From assembly GCA_913060875.1 (NCBI GenBank), contig CAJXSL010000003.1:211045-275044 (forward strand): a stretch of DNA of 64,000 bases. The letters are read 5' to 3'. The translations under genes were made by a program, and so were the position numbers. Under the pieces are notes generated by a model. The model did no database searches. It was not told where the DNA came from and saw only the letters and a list, made by a program, of their open reading frames with translations. Positions 39,093 through 48,808 of the stretch are shown here, piece after piece. Positions within the stretch are counted from its first letter, which is position 1; each line of letters begins with the position of its first letter. This DNA comes from an uncultured Desulfobacteraceae bacterium (lineage in GTDB: Bacteria > Desulfobacterota > Desulfobacteria > Desulfobacterales > UBA5852).

Positions 39093-41030
39093 TTATTCGG
39101 CCGAAACCGTTTTTTTGCCGAAAAGGTTCCGGATATGCTTGATCCAGATACCGCTCAATAAGTAGGCGTAAATATAGGTGCCGATGGTAATCAGGATATA
39201 GGCCTTGGCAATGTCCATTCCGCTGCCGTTCAGGGAGAAACCGGGCACGTAGCCGAAAAGGAAGGGGCCCAGGTAGAGAAACTTGGCGAACTTGAAGGAC
39301 GCAAAGGCCGTGCGCCACATGTTGGCCTTGGCAATGGTGGCTCCCGCAAAGGCGGCGATACATACGGGCGGCGTGATGTTGGAGTCCTGGGAGAGCCAGT
39401 AGACGATCATGTGGGCGGCGATTTCATTGACGCCCAGATGCGTCAGGGCCGGAACGGCCACCACCGCCGTGATCAGGTAGGCCGCTGTCACCGGAACGCC
39501 CATTCCCAGGATCAGGGAGGCCAGGGCGATGAGCAGAATGGTCAGGGGCAGGGAGCCGCCGGCCAGTTCGATCACGATGTCCGCAAACGTCAGTACCAGG
39601 CCGCTGTAGGTCAGCACGCCGATGATGATGCCGATGACGCCTACCGTGGCCCCGATCTTGAGGCTGTTTTCCGTGCCGCTGCGGGCGGCGTGGCAAAAGC
39701 GGACCAGTTCAGTTTTGATGTCCGCGCCGTTTTTGCGACGGTAGAGCGCTACCGCCACGGAGATGGCCAGGCCGAGGATCACCATGTAGCGGGGGCGGAT
39801 GACTTTGGCGAGGGATTTGATGGTGTTTTCATCCGCCACCATTCCCAGGCCGCTCAGCAACCAGCCGCCCAGCAGTACCAGCGCCATGACAAAGCCAACG
39901 CTGGGGTCGATGCGCGTGTCATGGGTTTTGTGGCTGATGGCCACGCATGTGGCCAAGCCCAGAATGGCCGAATAGCCGGGTGAATAGCCGGTCAGCATGA
40001 AGATCGTGATGACGATCAGCGGCGTGGTGTAAAGCCATTCCCGCTTGAGGATGGTGGTGGCGCTTTCCGGGTACTTTTCCCCGACGACGTCATAGGCTTT
40101 GGCTTCCCAGTGGACCATCATATAGACACTGAAAAAATACATGACGGCCGGAAAAATGGCCACCAGCATGATGTGGGAGTACTGAACCCCAGTGAGCTCG
40201 GCCATGATAAAGCCGCCGGCGCCCATGATGGGCGGCATGAACATGCCGCCGATGGAAGCGGCCGGTTCGATCCCGCCGGCGATGTGGGGCCGGAATCCGG
40301 CCTTTTTCATCATGGGGATGGTAAAGGTGCCCGTGGAGACGGTGTTGGCGATGGCGCTGCCGGAAATGGAACCGAACAGTCCGCTGGCGATGACCGACAC
40401 CTTGGCCGGCCCGCCGACATGGTGGCCGACCGCCGCCAGGGGCCAGTCGATAAAAAATTTCTGGGCCCCGCATTTTTCAAGATAGGCGCCGAAGAGCACG
40501 AACAGGAGCACGTAAGTGGCCAGCACGTTGGCCATGATGCCGAACACCCCGTCGGCCCGGTAGAAGATGCTGGTGCAGAGTCCGGGCAGGGTGTCGCCGG
40601 CATGGGCGATCAGGTCCGGCATCACATCCCCGTACATGCCGTAAATCAAGAAAATGGTGCCCAGGATGACGAAGACATTGCCCACCACCCGCCGGGCCAG
40701 CTCCACTCCCACCAGAACCCCCACGACCGCCATCCACTGATCCACCTGGTTTTCCGCCCCGGTGCGGTAGTTGATGGCCTCGAAGTTGTACATCCAGTAG
40801 CCGATGGTGACGATGGAGGCGATGATCAGGAGGTAATCCACCGTCCGCATGATCTTGCTTTTGGACTGGTAGAGCAGGAAGCACAGGATGTAGGTGATGA
40901 TGACGTAGATGCCCCGGTGAAACTGGGTGGCGGCCGGTTCGATCACGGCCGACCAAGAATAGTAAAGCACCAGGAAAACCGCAAAAGCATCGAAGAGTAT
41001 TTTTTCGTAGTTTTTAAGTTTGTCGTACAC
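39093..41030 (-). CDS. TRAP transporter fused permease (TAXI type)
   Basis: A 645-residue integral membrane protein in which the small (DctQ-like) and large (DctM-like) TRAP subunits are fused; about 18 hydrophobic segments are visible. SGSAIANTVSTGTFTIPMMKKAGF and GGMFMPPIMGAGGFIMAE match the DctM core, as does GMGVPVTAAYLITAVVAVPAL. It takes up an organic acid or glutamate-like solute using the sodium gradient. It lies 274 bp downstream of its binding-protein gene, with a hairpin between, and before the universal stress gene. Confidence 0.93.
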   Translation of the reverse strand: MYDKLKNYEKILFDAFAVFLVLYYSWSAVIEPAATQFHRGIYVIITYILCFLLYQSKSKIMRTVDYLLIIASIVTIGYWMYNFEAINYRTGAENQVDQWMAVVGVLVGVELARRVVGNVFVILGTIFLIYGMYGDVMPDLIAHAGDTLPGLCTSIFYRADGVFGIMANVLATYVLLFVLFGAYLEKCGAQKFFIDWPLAAVGHHVGGPAKVSVIASGLFGSISGSAIANTVSTGTFTIPMMKKAGFRPHIAGGIEPAASIGGMFMPPIMGAGGFIMAELTGVQYSHIMLVAIFPAVMYFFSVYMMVHWEAKAYDVVGEKYPESATTILKREWLYTTPLIVITIFMLTGYSPGYSAILGLATCVAISHKTHDTRIDPSVGFVMALVLLGGWLLSGLGMVADENTIKSLAKVIRPRYMVILGLAISVAVALYRRKNGADIKTELVRFCHAARSGTENSLKIGATVGVIGIIIGVLTYSGLVLTFADIVIELAGGSLPLTILLIALASLILGMGVPVTAAYLITAVVAVPALTHLGVNEIAAHMIVYWLSQDSNITPPVCIAAFAGATIAKANMWRTAFASFKFAKFLYLGPFLFGYVPGFSLNGSGMDIAKAYILITIGTYIYAYLLSGIWIKHIRNLFGKKTVSAE

Positions 41031-41153
41031 GGTATACCTGCCTGGAGGTTGGGTTAATGCCCATCCCTAAGTGGTTTTTCGCATGCCTTGAGAGCGCCCC
41101 CTGCCTTCAAAGAGCCACTTACGGTCGGGCATTAAGGTGAAAAGAAACCGTTG

Positions 41154-41183
41154 GGCGGGGCCATGCCGCAGCACGGCCCCGCC
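41154..41183 (-). other. Intercistronic hairpin between TAXI protein and TRAP permease genes
   Basis: GGCGGGGCC at 41154-41162 is fully complementary to GGCCCCGCC at 41175-41183 with a 12-nt loop. On the minus strand a T-rich stretch follows (GGTTTCTTTT), so it may act as a leaky terminator, limiting permease expression relative to the binding protein. The rest of the 274-bp gap shows no gene. Confidence 0.65.
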
Positions 41184-41304
41184 GAGACGTCGACATCAGG
41201 TATTGTTCAGCGTCCATCCATCAGCAGCATCTTTTGGCCCCGTGCGGTGGCAAAAATAATGCCGGCCTTGCCCGAAGCCAAAATCAACCCTTTCTGGATC
41301 AATC

Positions 41305-42282
41305 CTATTTCAGGACGCCTTTTTCTTTCCAGAATTTTTCCGCCCCGGGATGCAGCGGGGTGGCAATGCCCTTGACACCCTTTTCAACCGCCATGGCCTT
41401 GAAGGTTTTCTTCTGGGAGATCATCCAGGCCAGGCCTTCTTCGGTGAAAATTTCTTTGAGCATACCGTAGACCAGGTCTTCCGGTGCTTTGGGATTGGCC
41501 ACCAGCAGGGTGGTGTCCACCCAGGAGCCGACATTTTTGTCGAGACCGCGGTAACGGCCGTCGCTGAGCGGAATTTCCCAGGCGACGAAGTTCTTGTACT
41601 TGTCATAGAAACCGTACTTTTTGGCATCGGCATCCAAGTCCACCAGCTCGATTTCGTTCATGGTGGCGGCTTGAATGACAGCGGGGCTGGGATAGGCCGT
41701 GAACAGCCAGAAGGCGTCGAGCTGCTTGTTTCCAAAAGCATCGGCCGCGGCATTGTAGCCCATGGCATTGCGTTCAATTTTGTCCCAGACACCCAGATGG
41801 GTGAAGAACTGTTCACAGTAGGCATAGGCGCCTGACCCGGCGTTGCCCACGCCGACCTTCTTGCCTTCCAGATCCTTGACACTCTTGATGCCGGAGCCCT
41901 TGCGCACGACGAGCTGGGCCGGTGCTTCATAGAGGTAGGCCACGGCCAGGACGTTTTCATATTTTTTGGGGTCATTCACCATCAGGCCGTTGCGGCCGGC
42001 ATAAACGTGGCCGGAATAGACCGTACCGAAATGGGCTTTGCCGCTGTTGACCTTGCGCAGATTTTCAGTGGAGCCGCCGGAGGACTGGACTTTGATGTTG
42101 TAGTCCATGGCCTTGACGGGTTTGTAGGTGGATATGGCCTGGGCCACCACCTGGAAGGTGCCGCCGGCCGGCCCACCGGCAAAAATAATCAGTTTCTTGG
42201 CGGCGACATTGCCCGCAAAGGTCATCGAAAGAATCAGCATGACGCTGACAGCCAGAATTACGGGTAACCATTTTTTCCTCAT
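41305..42282 (-). CDS. TAXI family TRAP transporter solute-binding protein
   Basis: A 325-residue periplasmic binding protein with signal peptide (hydrophobic residues about 6-24, cleavage likely after NVAA). IFAGGPAGGTFQVVAQAIS is the TAXI opening, and GVGNAGSGAYAYCEQFFTHLGV and a late ADGRYRGL-like stretch fit the family. It captures the solute for the fused TRAP permease. The ATG follows GGAGGCCCTCT. The gene lies 259 bp downstream of the response regulator, so it may have its own promoter. Confidence 0.93.
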   Translation of the reverse strand: MRKKWLPVILAVSVMLILSMTFAGNVAAKKLIIFAGGPAGGTFQVVAQAISTYKPVKAMDYNIKVQSSGGSTENLRKVNSGKAHFGTVYSGHVYAGRNGLMVNDPKKYENVLAVAYLYEAPAQLVVRKGSGIKSVKDLEGKKVGVGNAGSGAYAYCEQFFTHLGVWDKIERNAMGYNAAADAFGNKQLDAFWLFTAYPSPAVIQAATMNEIELVDLDADAKKYGFYDKYKNFVAWEIPLSDGRYRGLDKNVGSWVDTTLLVANPKAPEDLVYGMLKEIFTEEGLAWMISQKKTFKAMAVEKGVKGIATPLHPGAEKFWKEKGVLK

Positions 42283-42541
42283 AGAGGGCCTCCTTGAACG
42301 AGAATAGTTAACACAACCTCCGAAGGGTGTGCGCCTCCCTCTTTCCCGAGTTCCGGCATTCGTAAAATGCCGCCATGATCGAAGGTTGCAATGGGCTCTC
42401 GAAACACTAAACCGTGTTCAGTCAATAGGTTCGGGTCAGAGTATGCGCACCCTAACAATCGGAGGGTCAACGGTCAATCAGGGGATCTCGGATTTTTATG
42501 TAAGGAATTTTCTTACAAAATCAGGGGGTGAACCTTTTTTC

Positions 42542-43180
42542 TCAGGGTTCGATGAGGCTGTTCTGAATAGCGAACCGAATCAGTTCGGCGTTGTTCCGAA
42601 GATCGAGCTTTTTCAGCAGGCGGGCCCGGTAGGTGTCTACGGTCTTGATGCTGAGGCTGTAGGCATGGGCAATTTCCCGATTGGTGTGCCCCATGGCGAG
42701 ACGGCGCAGCACCTGCAACTCCCGCATGGACAGGGAGTCGAGGGGGGTTTTATGGCGGGAACCCCGGGCAATGCGCAGGGCCAGGGCCTCGGTGGCTTCG
42801 TCGGTCATATAGCGATGGCCGCTGTAGACGCGGCGAATGGCGGTCACAAGCTGCTCCGGTGCGGATTGCTTGGTCAGATACCCCATAGCGCCGGCTTCGA
42901 TGGCGCGCACAATGTACTGGGCCTCTTCATGCATGGTCAGGATCAGAACCGGCAGCTTGGGGTGGGAGTCTTTGAGGCGGCTGACGACTTCCAGCCCGTC
43001 CAGGCCGGGCATGGAGATATCCACCACGGCGACGTCCGGCGTGACGTCCCTGACCTGGTGGAGGGCTTCACGGCCGTCGGCGGCTTCGGCCACCACTTCC
43101 ATGGCGCCGCTTTCTTCAACAATGCGCCGCAAACCTTCGCGGACGATACTGTGATCGTCTGCCAACAGCACTCGGATCAT
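42542..43180 (-). CDS. NarL/FixJ-type response regulator
   Basis: A 212-residue DNA-binding regulator. The receiver domain has D54 as phosphorylation site (VVDISMPGLDG) and K near residue 104 (YLTKQSAPEQL). The C-terminal LuxR-type helix-turn-helix includes LSMRELQVLRRLAMGHTNREIAHAYSLSIKTVDTYRARLLKKL. The ATG overlaps the stop of the sensor kinase gene (ATGA). It probably controls the TRAP operon downstream, by position. Confidence 0.94.
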   Translation of the reverse strand: MIRVLLADDHSIVREGLRRIVEESGAMEVVAEAADGREALHQVRDVTPDVAVVDISMPGLDGLEVVSRLKDSHPKLPVLILTMHEEAQYIVRAIEAGAMGYLTKQSAPEQLVTAIRRVYSGHRYMTDEATEALALRIARGSRHKTPLDSLSMRELQVLRRLAMGHTNREIAHAYSLSIKTVDTYRARLLKKLDLRNNAELIRFAIQNSLIEP

Positions 43181-45648
43181 GAGGCCTCCTTGTTGATTTC
43201 GGCGAGGGGTACTTCCAGACGAATGTCGGTTCCCCTGCCTGGAGCGGAATGGACGCGCAGGCGGCCACCCACCAGATTGGCCCGCTCTTTCATGCCGGCG
43301 ACCCCCAGCCCCTCAGACGCGGTCAGGGCATCCACATCGAATCCCCGGCCGTCATCGCGCACCCGCAATACCAAGAGGTGGTCCGTCGCTTTGAGCGTTA
43401 CCTCGACCTTGGAGGCCCGGCCATGACGCACAACGTTGGTCAGAGCCTCTTGGGCGATGCGGTAGGCCGCCGTGGCCACCGCGTCGTTAATCGCCGGTAT
43501 CGGCTCATGCTCGAAGGAACAGAGGGTTTCGGAGCGCCGTTCGATATCGGTGGTGAACCACTCCAGGGCATCCACGAGCCCTAAATCGTCCAGGACGCCG
43601 GGCCGCAGCCGGATGGCCATGCTACGTACGTCTTCGATATTTTTATCGATCAACCGGCACATGTCCCGAGCGCGTCGGGCGGCCTGGGGATCCTTACGGG
43701 CCAGTCGCCGGGACATCCACACCGAATCCATCCGCAAAGCGGTCAACACCTGACCCAACTCGTCATGCAGTTCCCGGGCGATGGCAGCGCGTTCATTTTC
43801 CTGACCGGCCATGATGCTGGCGGAAAGGCGTCGCAACTGGTCCTGAGCTTTTTGGACTTCGGTGATATCGGTGGAAATTTCGCAAACGCCGTTGGCCTCG
43901 CCAACCGCGTCGTAAACAGGAAATTTCACCGAAAGATAGAAATGGGTTGTACCGTCCCGGTGGGGCATGTTTTCTTCAAACTGAAAGGAGCGCCTTTCCC
44001 GCAGCACCTTCAGGTCGTTGGTCCGAAACTGACGCGCCACCGCTGCCGGGAAAAGGTCGGCATCGCTTTTTCCGCGCACCTCTTCGCTGGAGCAGCCCAG
44101 AATTTTTTCGAAACACGTGTTGATCAAGGTATAGCGGCCATCCCGGTCTTTGATGGAGACCACGTCGGGGGTGTAGCGCAAGATGCTGTCGATTTCCCGT
44201 GTACGTTCCTGAACCTGTTTTTCAAGTCCCCGGGTATAGCGGTCGAGATCTTCCTGGGCCACTTGCAGGGCCCGCTGGGCCTTGTTGCGTTCCGTCACAT
44301 CAATCGAAACGGCCAGGGAGCGTACCGGCCGCCCCTCGGCATCACGCTCCGCCACGGCCGAAAGCAGTATATCGATCACCTCGCCGCCGCCCGTCTGGAA
44401 CTGATAGGGGATGTCCCGACAAATTCCGGTACGGAAAAATTCCGGGAAAACAACTTCTTCCGCGTATTCCCGGGATGATTCAGTGAAAAACGTGGTCAGA
44501 TCTTTTCCGATGACGTCTTCGCGCCGATACCCCATAACATCCAGCCAATAATCGCTGACACTTATAATGCATCCTTCCCGATCGATGGAATGCAGCATGG
44601 CCGGGGTGTGGTTGTAGAGGGATCGGTAGCGTGTTTCGCTTTCCTCAAGCGCTTTTTGAATGGCCTTGCGTTGCAGAATTTCCTGGCTGGCCCTTTGGTA
44701 GAGGAAAAACACCGCCAGCCCCACCAGGACCGTGATAGTGAAAACCACCGGCGCGGTAATGCGCAACATGGGTTCGGAAACCACCTTGGCAATGGCGTCC
44801 AAGGGTCTCAGGTGGATGATATTCCAGCCGGGATAGTTGTCGATCTGGGTGCGGTTCATCAGGTAGCGCTGGTTATCCTGGTCGACCAGATACTTGTCGT
44901 CCCAGAGCTTCATGCCGGTCCAGTGCCAGGGGCCGGGGCCGAACTGGCGGGAGGCCTCGATACGCTCGATTTCTTCCCGGCTGAGGTCCCACAGCAGATG
45001 ATAGCGCCAGTCTTCACGGGTGGAGATGAAAATAACCCCTACGGGATTGGTGACCAGAAGAATATCTTCCGGTCCCAGGCCCAGCTCTTCTTCGACCTTG
45101 TCGATGGAGGTTTTGATCACCACGACGCCGGACGGGGTGTTCGTACGGGTGGTGTATACCGGGCTGCCGCAATAGGCCCCGCGCTTGCCCGAGGTCGTTC
45201 CCAGGGCCAGATAAGATGTCGGCTGGTGTTTCATGGCACTTTTGAAATAGGGCCGAAAACTGAAATTGTACCCCACGAAGCTGTCGGGATCGTGACGATT
45301 GCTGGAAGCAATGGTTAGGCCCTGCCGGTCCATCAGATAGCAGACGTCCGCATTGAGGTTGTTGCGAAAATGATCAAGAATCGCGTTGGCTTGGGCGATA
45401 TTGGCCGGTTGGGCGTCTTCCAGGGCGTGGGCAATGCCGGGAATTCCGGCCAGGACTTTGGCCGGCTGAATATTGGCGGAAATCACGGCCGAAAGGTTGA
45501 TCCGGAGCATCTCGACGCGCACTTCGGCCTGCTGCTCGGCTTCCTGAAAAGCCGACTCCTTCAGGGAGTGATAATAAAGGTAGCCTCCGATCGTCGTTGA
45601 AAGAAACGCCAAGAGCGACAAGACGAGGAGGATCAGGCGCAATCTCAT
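43177..45648 (-). CDS. Membrane sensor histidine kinase with Cache and PAS domains (NarX/DegS-like)
   Basis: An 823-residue kinase. A transmembrane helix at about residues 7-27 is followed by a periplasmic Cache-type domain (residues about 30-290; FVGYNFSFRPYFKSAMKH resembles the DctB sensor), and a second helix near 300-318. Two PAS-PAC units lie at about residues 345-460 and 490-605. The HisKA_3 dimerisation domain has H628 (ARELHDELGQVL), and the ATPase has N box RIAQEALTNVVRHG and G box DDGRGFDVD. It phosphorylates the overlapping response regulator. The Cache type suggests it senses a small carboxylate, matching the TRAP transporter. Confidence 0.92.
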   Translation of the reverse strand: MRLRLILLVLSLLAFLSTTIGGYLYYHSLKESAFQEAEQQAEVRVEMLRINLSAVISANIQPAKVLAGIPGIAHALEDAQPANIAQANAILDHFRNNLNADVCYLMDRQGLTIASSNRHDPDSFVGYNFSFRPYFKSAMKHQPTSYLALGTTSGKRGAYCGSPVYTTRTNTPSGVVVIKTSIDKVEEELGLGPEDILLVTNPVGVIFISTREDWRYHLLWDLSREEIERIEASRQFGPGPWHWTGMKLWDDKYLVDQDNQRYLMNRTQIDNYPGWNIIHLRPLDAIAKVVSEPMLRITAPVVFTITVLVGLAVFFLYQRASQEILQRKAIQKALEESETRYRSLYNHTPAMLHSIDREGCIISVSDYWLDVMGYRREDVIGKDLTTFFTESSREYAEEVVFPEFFRTGICRDIPYQFQTGGGEVIDILLSAVAERDAEGRPVRSLAVSIDVTERNKAQRALQVAQEDLDRYTRGLEKQVQERTREIDSILRYTPDVVSIKDRDGRYTLINTCFEKILGCSSEEVRGKSDADLFPAAVARQFRTNDLKVLRERRSFQFEENMPHRDGTTHFYLSVKFPVYDAVGEANGVCEISTDITEVQKAQDQLRRLSASIMAGQENERAAIARELHDELGQVLTALRMDSVWMSRRLARKDPQAARRARDMCRLIDKNIEDVRSMAIRLRPGVLDDLGLVDALEWFTTDIERRSETLCSFEHEPIPAINDAVATAAYRIAQEALTNVVRHGRASKVEVTLKATDHLLVLRVRDDGRGFDVDALTASEGLGVAGMKERANLVGGRLRVHSAPGRGTDIRLEVPLAEINKEAS

Positions 45649-45669
45649 AAAACGCTATCTCCGGTCGTG

Positions 45670-46800
45670 TTATCGCAATCTAGATGCTATAGGGCTTGGG
45701 GCATTGTCAACTTCCAAATGGTGGGGCGCCATGGCAGGGTTGGCCTGCACGGAAAGCGTCTCGATCTGAAAACGGGCTTTCAGGCGGGTGATATTGGCGC
45801 GGCCGGTGCCGATCATGCGGGAAAGATGTCGGGGATGAACTTCGATAACCGGGGCGCCCGTGCCGTTTGGATGCAGGGCAATGGCAGCTTCTGCCAGATG
45901 GTAAAAGATGCGGCTGTACACCTGTTCCCCCAGGGCCGGGTGATAGGGACCGGCCAGGATGGTACCGGCCGACGACAGGGCGTCGTCGGCTTGCAGCCCC
46001 ATGCGGATGACCCGGATACCGGCGGCCGTAAATTTCAGGAACAGGCGGCTGACGAGTTCGATGGTGGCTTCCATGGTTGCAGGGGTGAAGGCTCCGTGGC
46101 GGAACTGGCCGGCCAGAGGGCTGTTCTTCAATACGAGGGTCGGGTAAATACGAACAAAATCAGGTGCCAGGGCCATGATGCCCTCGGCCGTTTGCAGGGT
46201 GCCGGCGGGTGTGTCGCCGGGCAGGCCTGTCATCATTTGGAGGCCCAGACGATAACCGGCCGCTTTGACCATCCGGGCCGCCTGGACCGTGCGGGCCGCG
46301 TCGTGGCCCCGCCGGGTCAGTTCCAAAACCCGATCGTTCAGGGATTGGACACCCAATTCAATGGTTTCCACCGGAAAATCTCCAACAGTGGCCAGGGTGT
46401 GGGACGAAATCGTGTCGGGACGGGTGGAAAAGCGTATGCTCGCAACGTCGCCCCGGGTGATGGGGACCGCGGCGGCCTCCAGGAGCTCATGCACCGCCGG
46501 CGCGGGTAATCCCAGGAAATTACCGCCGTAAAACGCGATCTGAACCGGTCGGGAGGGGTGGCGTTTCAAAGGCAGGAAAGTTTTCAGGGCCTCTTCCACG
46601 AGAGACCGCTCGGGTGTCCGGGATCGAATGCCGGTGATGGCCGTCTGATTGCAAAAAGTGCAGCGGTGCGGGCAGCCGGACATGGGCAGAAAGACCGGAA
46701 TGATAAAGGGCGTTGCGGTTTTCTGTCCACCGGGGGGCAGGCCATCGATGGCGGCCAGGGTCCGGCCGTCGACATGGCGAATAAGGAACGATTCAATCAT
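45670..46800 (-). CDS. Elp3-like radical SAM protein
   Basis: A 376-residue radical SAM protein. The cluster motif is CPHRCTFC (Cx3Cx2C), followed by FYGGNFLGLP, STRPDTIS, ETIELGVQSLNDRVLELTRRGH and QMMTGLPGDTP. These resemble the Elp3-like family that is often found beside rnc in other bacteria. It lacks the acetyltransferase domain of Elp3. A role in RNA modification is only suggested by family and neighbours. It overlaps rnc by 8 bp. Confidence 0.85.
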   Translation of the reverse strand: MIESFLIRHVDGRTLAAIDGLPPGGQKTATPFIIPVFLPMSGCPHRCTFCNQTAITGIRSRTPERSLVEEALKTFLPLKRHPSRPVQIAFYGGNFLGLPAPAVHELLEAAAVPITRGDVASIRFSTRPDTISSHTLATVGDFPVETIELGVQSLNDRVLELTRRGHDAARTVQAARMVKAAGYRLGLQMMTGLPGDTPAGTLQTAEGIMALAPDFVRIYPTLVLKNSPLAGQFRHGAFTPATMEATIELVSRLFLKFTAAGIRVIRMGLQADDALSSAGTILAGPYHPALGEQVYSRIFYHLAEAAIALHPNGTGAPVIEVHPRHLSRMIGTGRANITRLKARFQIETLSVQANPAMAPHHLEVDNAPSPIASRLR

Positions 46801-47503
46801 TGCCGCCCAGACGTTTCAGGGCTTCGTAGGCCGCCTGTTGTTCGGCCGCTTTCTTGTTGCGGCCCATGCCCAAGGTTTTAAGATGTTTCAGGGTGAGTTC
46901 GACCACAAATGTCTTGTCGTGGTCCGGCCCGCTTTCTTCCACCACACGGTAGGCGGGCACGGTTTTTTCACGGTTTTGGGCATATTCCTGCAAGCGGCTT
47001 TTAAAGTCGGTCATTTCGGCCGGCTGCTGTAATGCATCGAACGGGAAATCCAGGCGGTTGCCAATGACATCGAAGGCGGCCTGAAAACCGCCATCCAAAT
47101 AGACGGCGGCAATGACCGCCTCCAGCGTATCGGACAGGATGGAGGGCTTGTCGCGCCCGCCGGTCTGTGCTTCGCCGCGTCCAAGCGCGATGCAGGGGCC
47201 CAGACTTAATGACCGGGCGACCCGGGCCAGATGGGTTTCATTGACAAGGTGCGCCCGGGTGCGGGACAGATGCCCCTCGGTCATCTCCGGAAACTTACGC
47301 ATCAGAATATGGCTGACCACCAGACTGAGAACGGCATCGCCCAGAAATTCCAATCGTTCATTGTCACGGCCATCGCTTTGGGGATGCTCGTTGATATAGG
47401 ACCGATGGCAAAGCGCCTCTTTCAGCAGGTGCGGGTTGTTAAAACGGTAGGCCAGGGCTTTTTCCAAGGATTTGTAGCAGGCCTCGGCGGTTGATGAAGG
47501 CAA
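46793..47503 (-). CDS. rnc: Ribonuclease III
   Basis: A 236-residue double-strand-specific RNase for rRNA processing. The signature NERLEFLGDAVLSLVVSHIL is present, SDTLEAVIAAVYLDGGF carries the second catalytic acidic pair, and a C-terminal dsRNA-binding domain follows (DFKSRLQEYAQ...YRVVEESGPDHDKTFVVEL...GRNKKAAEQQAAYEALKRL). The start is upstream of YKSLEKALAYRF. It is 65 bp downstream of the PHP gene. Confidence 0.96.
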   Translation of the reverse strand: MPSSTAEACYKSLEKALAYRFNNPHLLKEALCHRSYINEHPQSDGRDNERLEFLGDAVLSLVVSHILMRKFPEMTEGHLSRTRAHLVNETHLARVARSLSLGPCIALGRGEAQTGGRDKPSILSDTLEAVIAAVYLDGGFQAAFDVIGNRLDFPFDALQQPAEMTDFKSRLQEYAQNREKTVPAYRVVEESGPDHDKTFVVELTLKHLKTLGMGRNKKAAEQQAAYEALKRLGGND

Positions 47504-47568
47504 ATCGACGTTCTCCTCTTTTAGCCGTCTGCGCCCCCCTTGTCGGGGGCGGGGGCATGATCCGTCCT

Positions 47569-48438
47569 TTATACGGTAGGCATTGAAAGCCGGGCGGCAA
47601 GCTGCGCGTAGAGATCAAAAGGAACGGAAAAGCCACCTTGGGCCCGTCCCAATTCGACGTTGGGTTTGAGGGCGCCGTGGAAATCGGTGCCCCCGGTCAT
47701 CAATAAGTCATGGTGTCGGGCCAGGGCTTGGAACCGGCGTGTTTCCGCTTCGGAGTGCTCGGGATAGTAAACCTCCAAACCTTGCAAACCACGGGATTTG
47801 AGGGTCGCAATAAGGCTATCGAGCGACCAGTTGCGGGTGGGGTGAATCAATGCGGGATGGGCCAGAACCGGGATCCCACCGGCCTGCCGGATGATGTGGA
47901 TGGCGCGTCGACAGTCAATACGGTATTTGTCGACATAGGCGGGCCCGTCATTACCCAGAAACCGGTCAAAGGCTTCGTCAAAACTGGTAACAATACCTTT
48001 TTCCACCAGAAGCATGGCGATGTGCGGCCGGCCGGTCTGACGCTGGCCATCCGGCGTATCCAGTTCATCAACCGTGATGGCGATCCCGAGGGCCTGCAGC
48101 TTGGCTATGATTTCCGGATTGCGGTTGCGGCGGGCATCCTGCAGTTTTTGGAGTTCCCGGGCTAATTCCGGATCGTCAGGCCGGAAACCGTAGCCCAACA
48201 GATGCAGACTGCCCCGGCACGAAAATCCGGGCGGTGGCGAGGTGCTGAGTTCCACACCGCTCAAAAACTGGATGTCAGAGGGGATGCCGTTGCGCAGGAT
48301 TTGGTGAACGCCGTCCACCGTGTCATGGTCGGTGATGGCAATGGCCGCCAACCCGAGTTTGCGTGCGTGTGCGACAATTTCACGCGGCGTCAGTGTGCCG
48401 TCGGAGGCCGTGGAGTGAATGTGAAGATCGATGCTCAC
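47569..48438 (-). CDS. PHP domain phosphoesterase (RNase AM/YciV-like)
   Basis: A 289-residue PHP-fold metal-dependent phosphoesterase. DLHIHSTASDG and AITDHDTVDG hold the first metal ligands, LAHPALIHP and TGGTDFHG the later ones. Homologues such as E. coli YciV (RNase AM) trim 5' ends of RNA and DNA or hydrolyse 3',5'-bisphosphonucleotides. It sits between dksA-like and rnc genes, which fits an RNA role. It begins 7 bp after the dksA-like stop. Confidence 0.88.
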   Translation of the reverse strand: MSIDLHIHSTASDGTLTPREIVAHARKLGLAAIAITDHDTVDGVHQILRNGIPSDIQFLSGVELSTSPPPGFSCRGSLHLLGYGFRPDDPELARELQKLQDARRNRNPEIIAKLQALGIAITVDELDTPDGQRQTGRPHIAMLLVEKGIVTSFDEAFDRFLGNDGPAYVDKYRIDCRRAIHIIRQAGGIPVLAHPALIHPTRNWSLDSLIATLKSRGLQGLEVYYPEHSEAETRRFQALARHHDLLMTGGTDFHGALKPNVELGRAQGGFSVPFDLYAQLAARLSMPTV

Positions 48439-48445
48439 ATGCGGA

Positions 48446-48808
48446 TCATAAGCCCAGCGCTTTTTCTTGGGCTTCTTCCTTGGTCTTGCAGTCGATGCAC
48501 TGGGTGGTCACCGGGCGGGCCTTGAGGCGCTCAATGGAAATATCTTCTCCGCATGAATCACAGATACCGAAGGTACCGTTTTCGATCCGATCCAGCGCCT
48601 TCTTGATTTTTTTAATCAGTTTGTGTTCCCGGTCCCGAATTCGAAGCATGAAATTGCGATCTGCTTCGAGGGATGCCCTGTCGGTAGGATCGGGAAAATT
48701 TTCCTTCTGGGCCGTCATGCCGGAGACCGTACTATCGGCCTGGCTGAGTAGCTCCTCGAGCCTTTCGGATAAAAGTGCCTTAAAATATTCGATATCTTTC
48801 TTTTTCAT
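48446..48808 (-). CDS. dksA: DksA/TraR-family zinc-finger regulator
   Basis: A 120-residue protein with a coiled-coil N-terminal half (LSERLEELLSQADSTVSGM) and a C4 zinc finger (CDSCGEDISIERLKARPVTTQC...C) typical of DksA. DksA binds the RNA polymerase secondary channel and acts with ppGpp. The DxxDxA-like tip reads FPDPTDRASLEAD. The ATG at 48808 follows GGCTGCCAT. It heads the dksA-PHP-rnc-radical SAM operon, and may have a duplicate elsewhere. Confidence 0.9.
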   Translation of the reverse strand: MKKKDIEYFKALLSERLEELLSQADSTVSGMTAQKENFPDPTDRASLEADRNFMLRIRDREHKLIKKIKKALDRIENGTFGICDSCGEDISIERLKARPVTTQCIDCKTKEEAQEKALGL

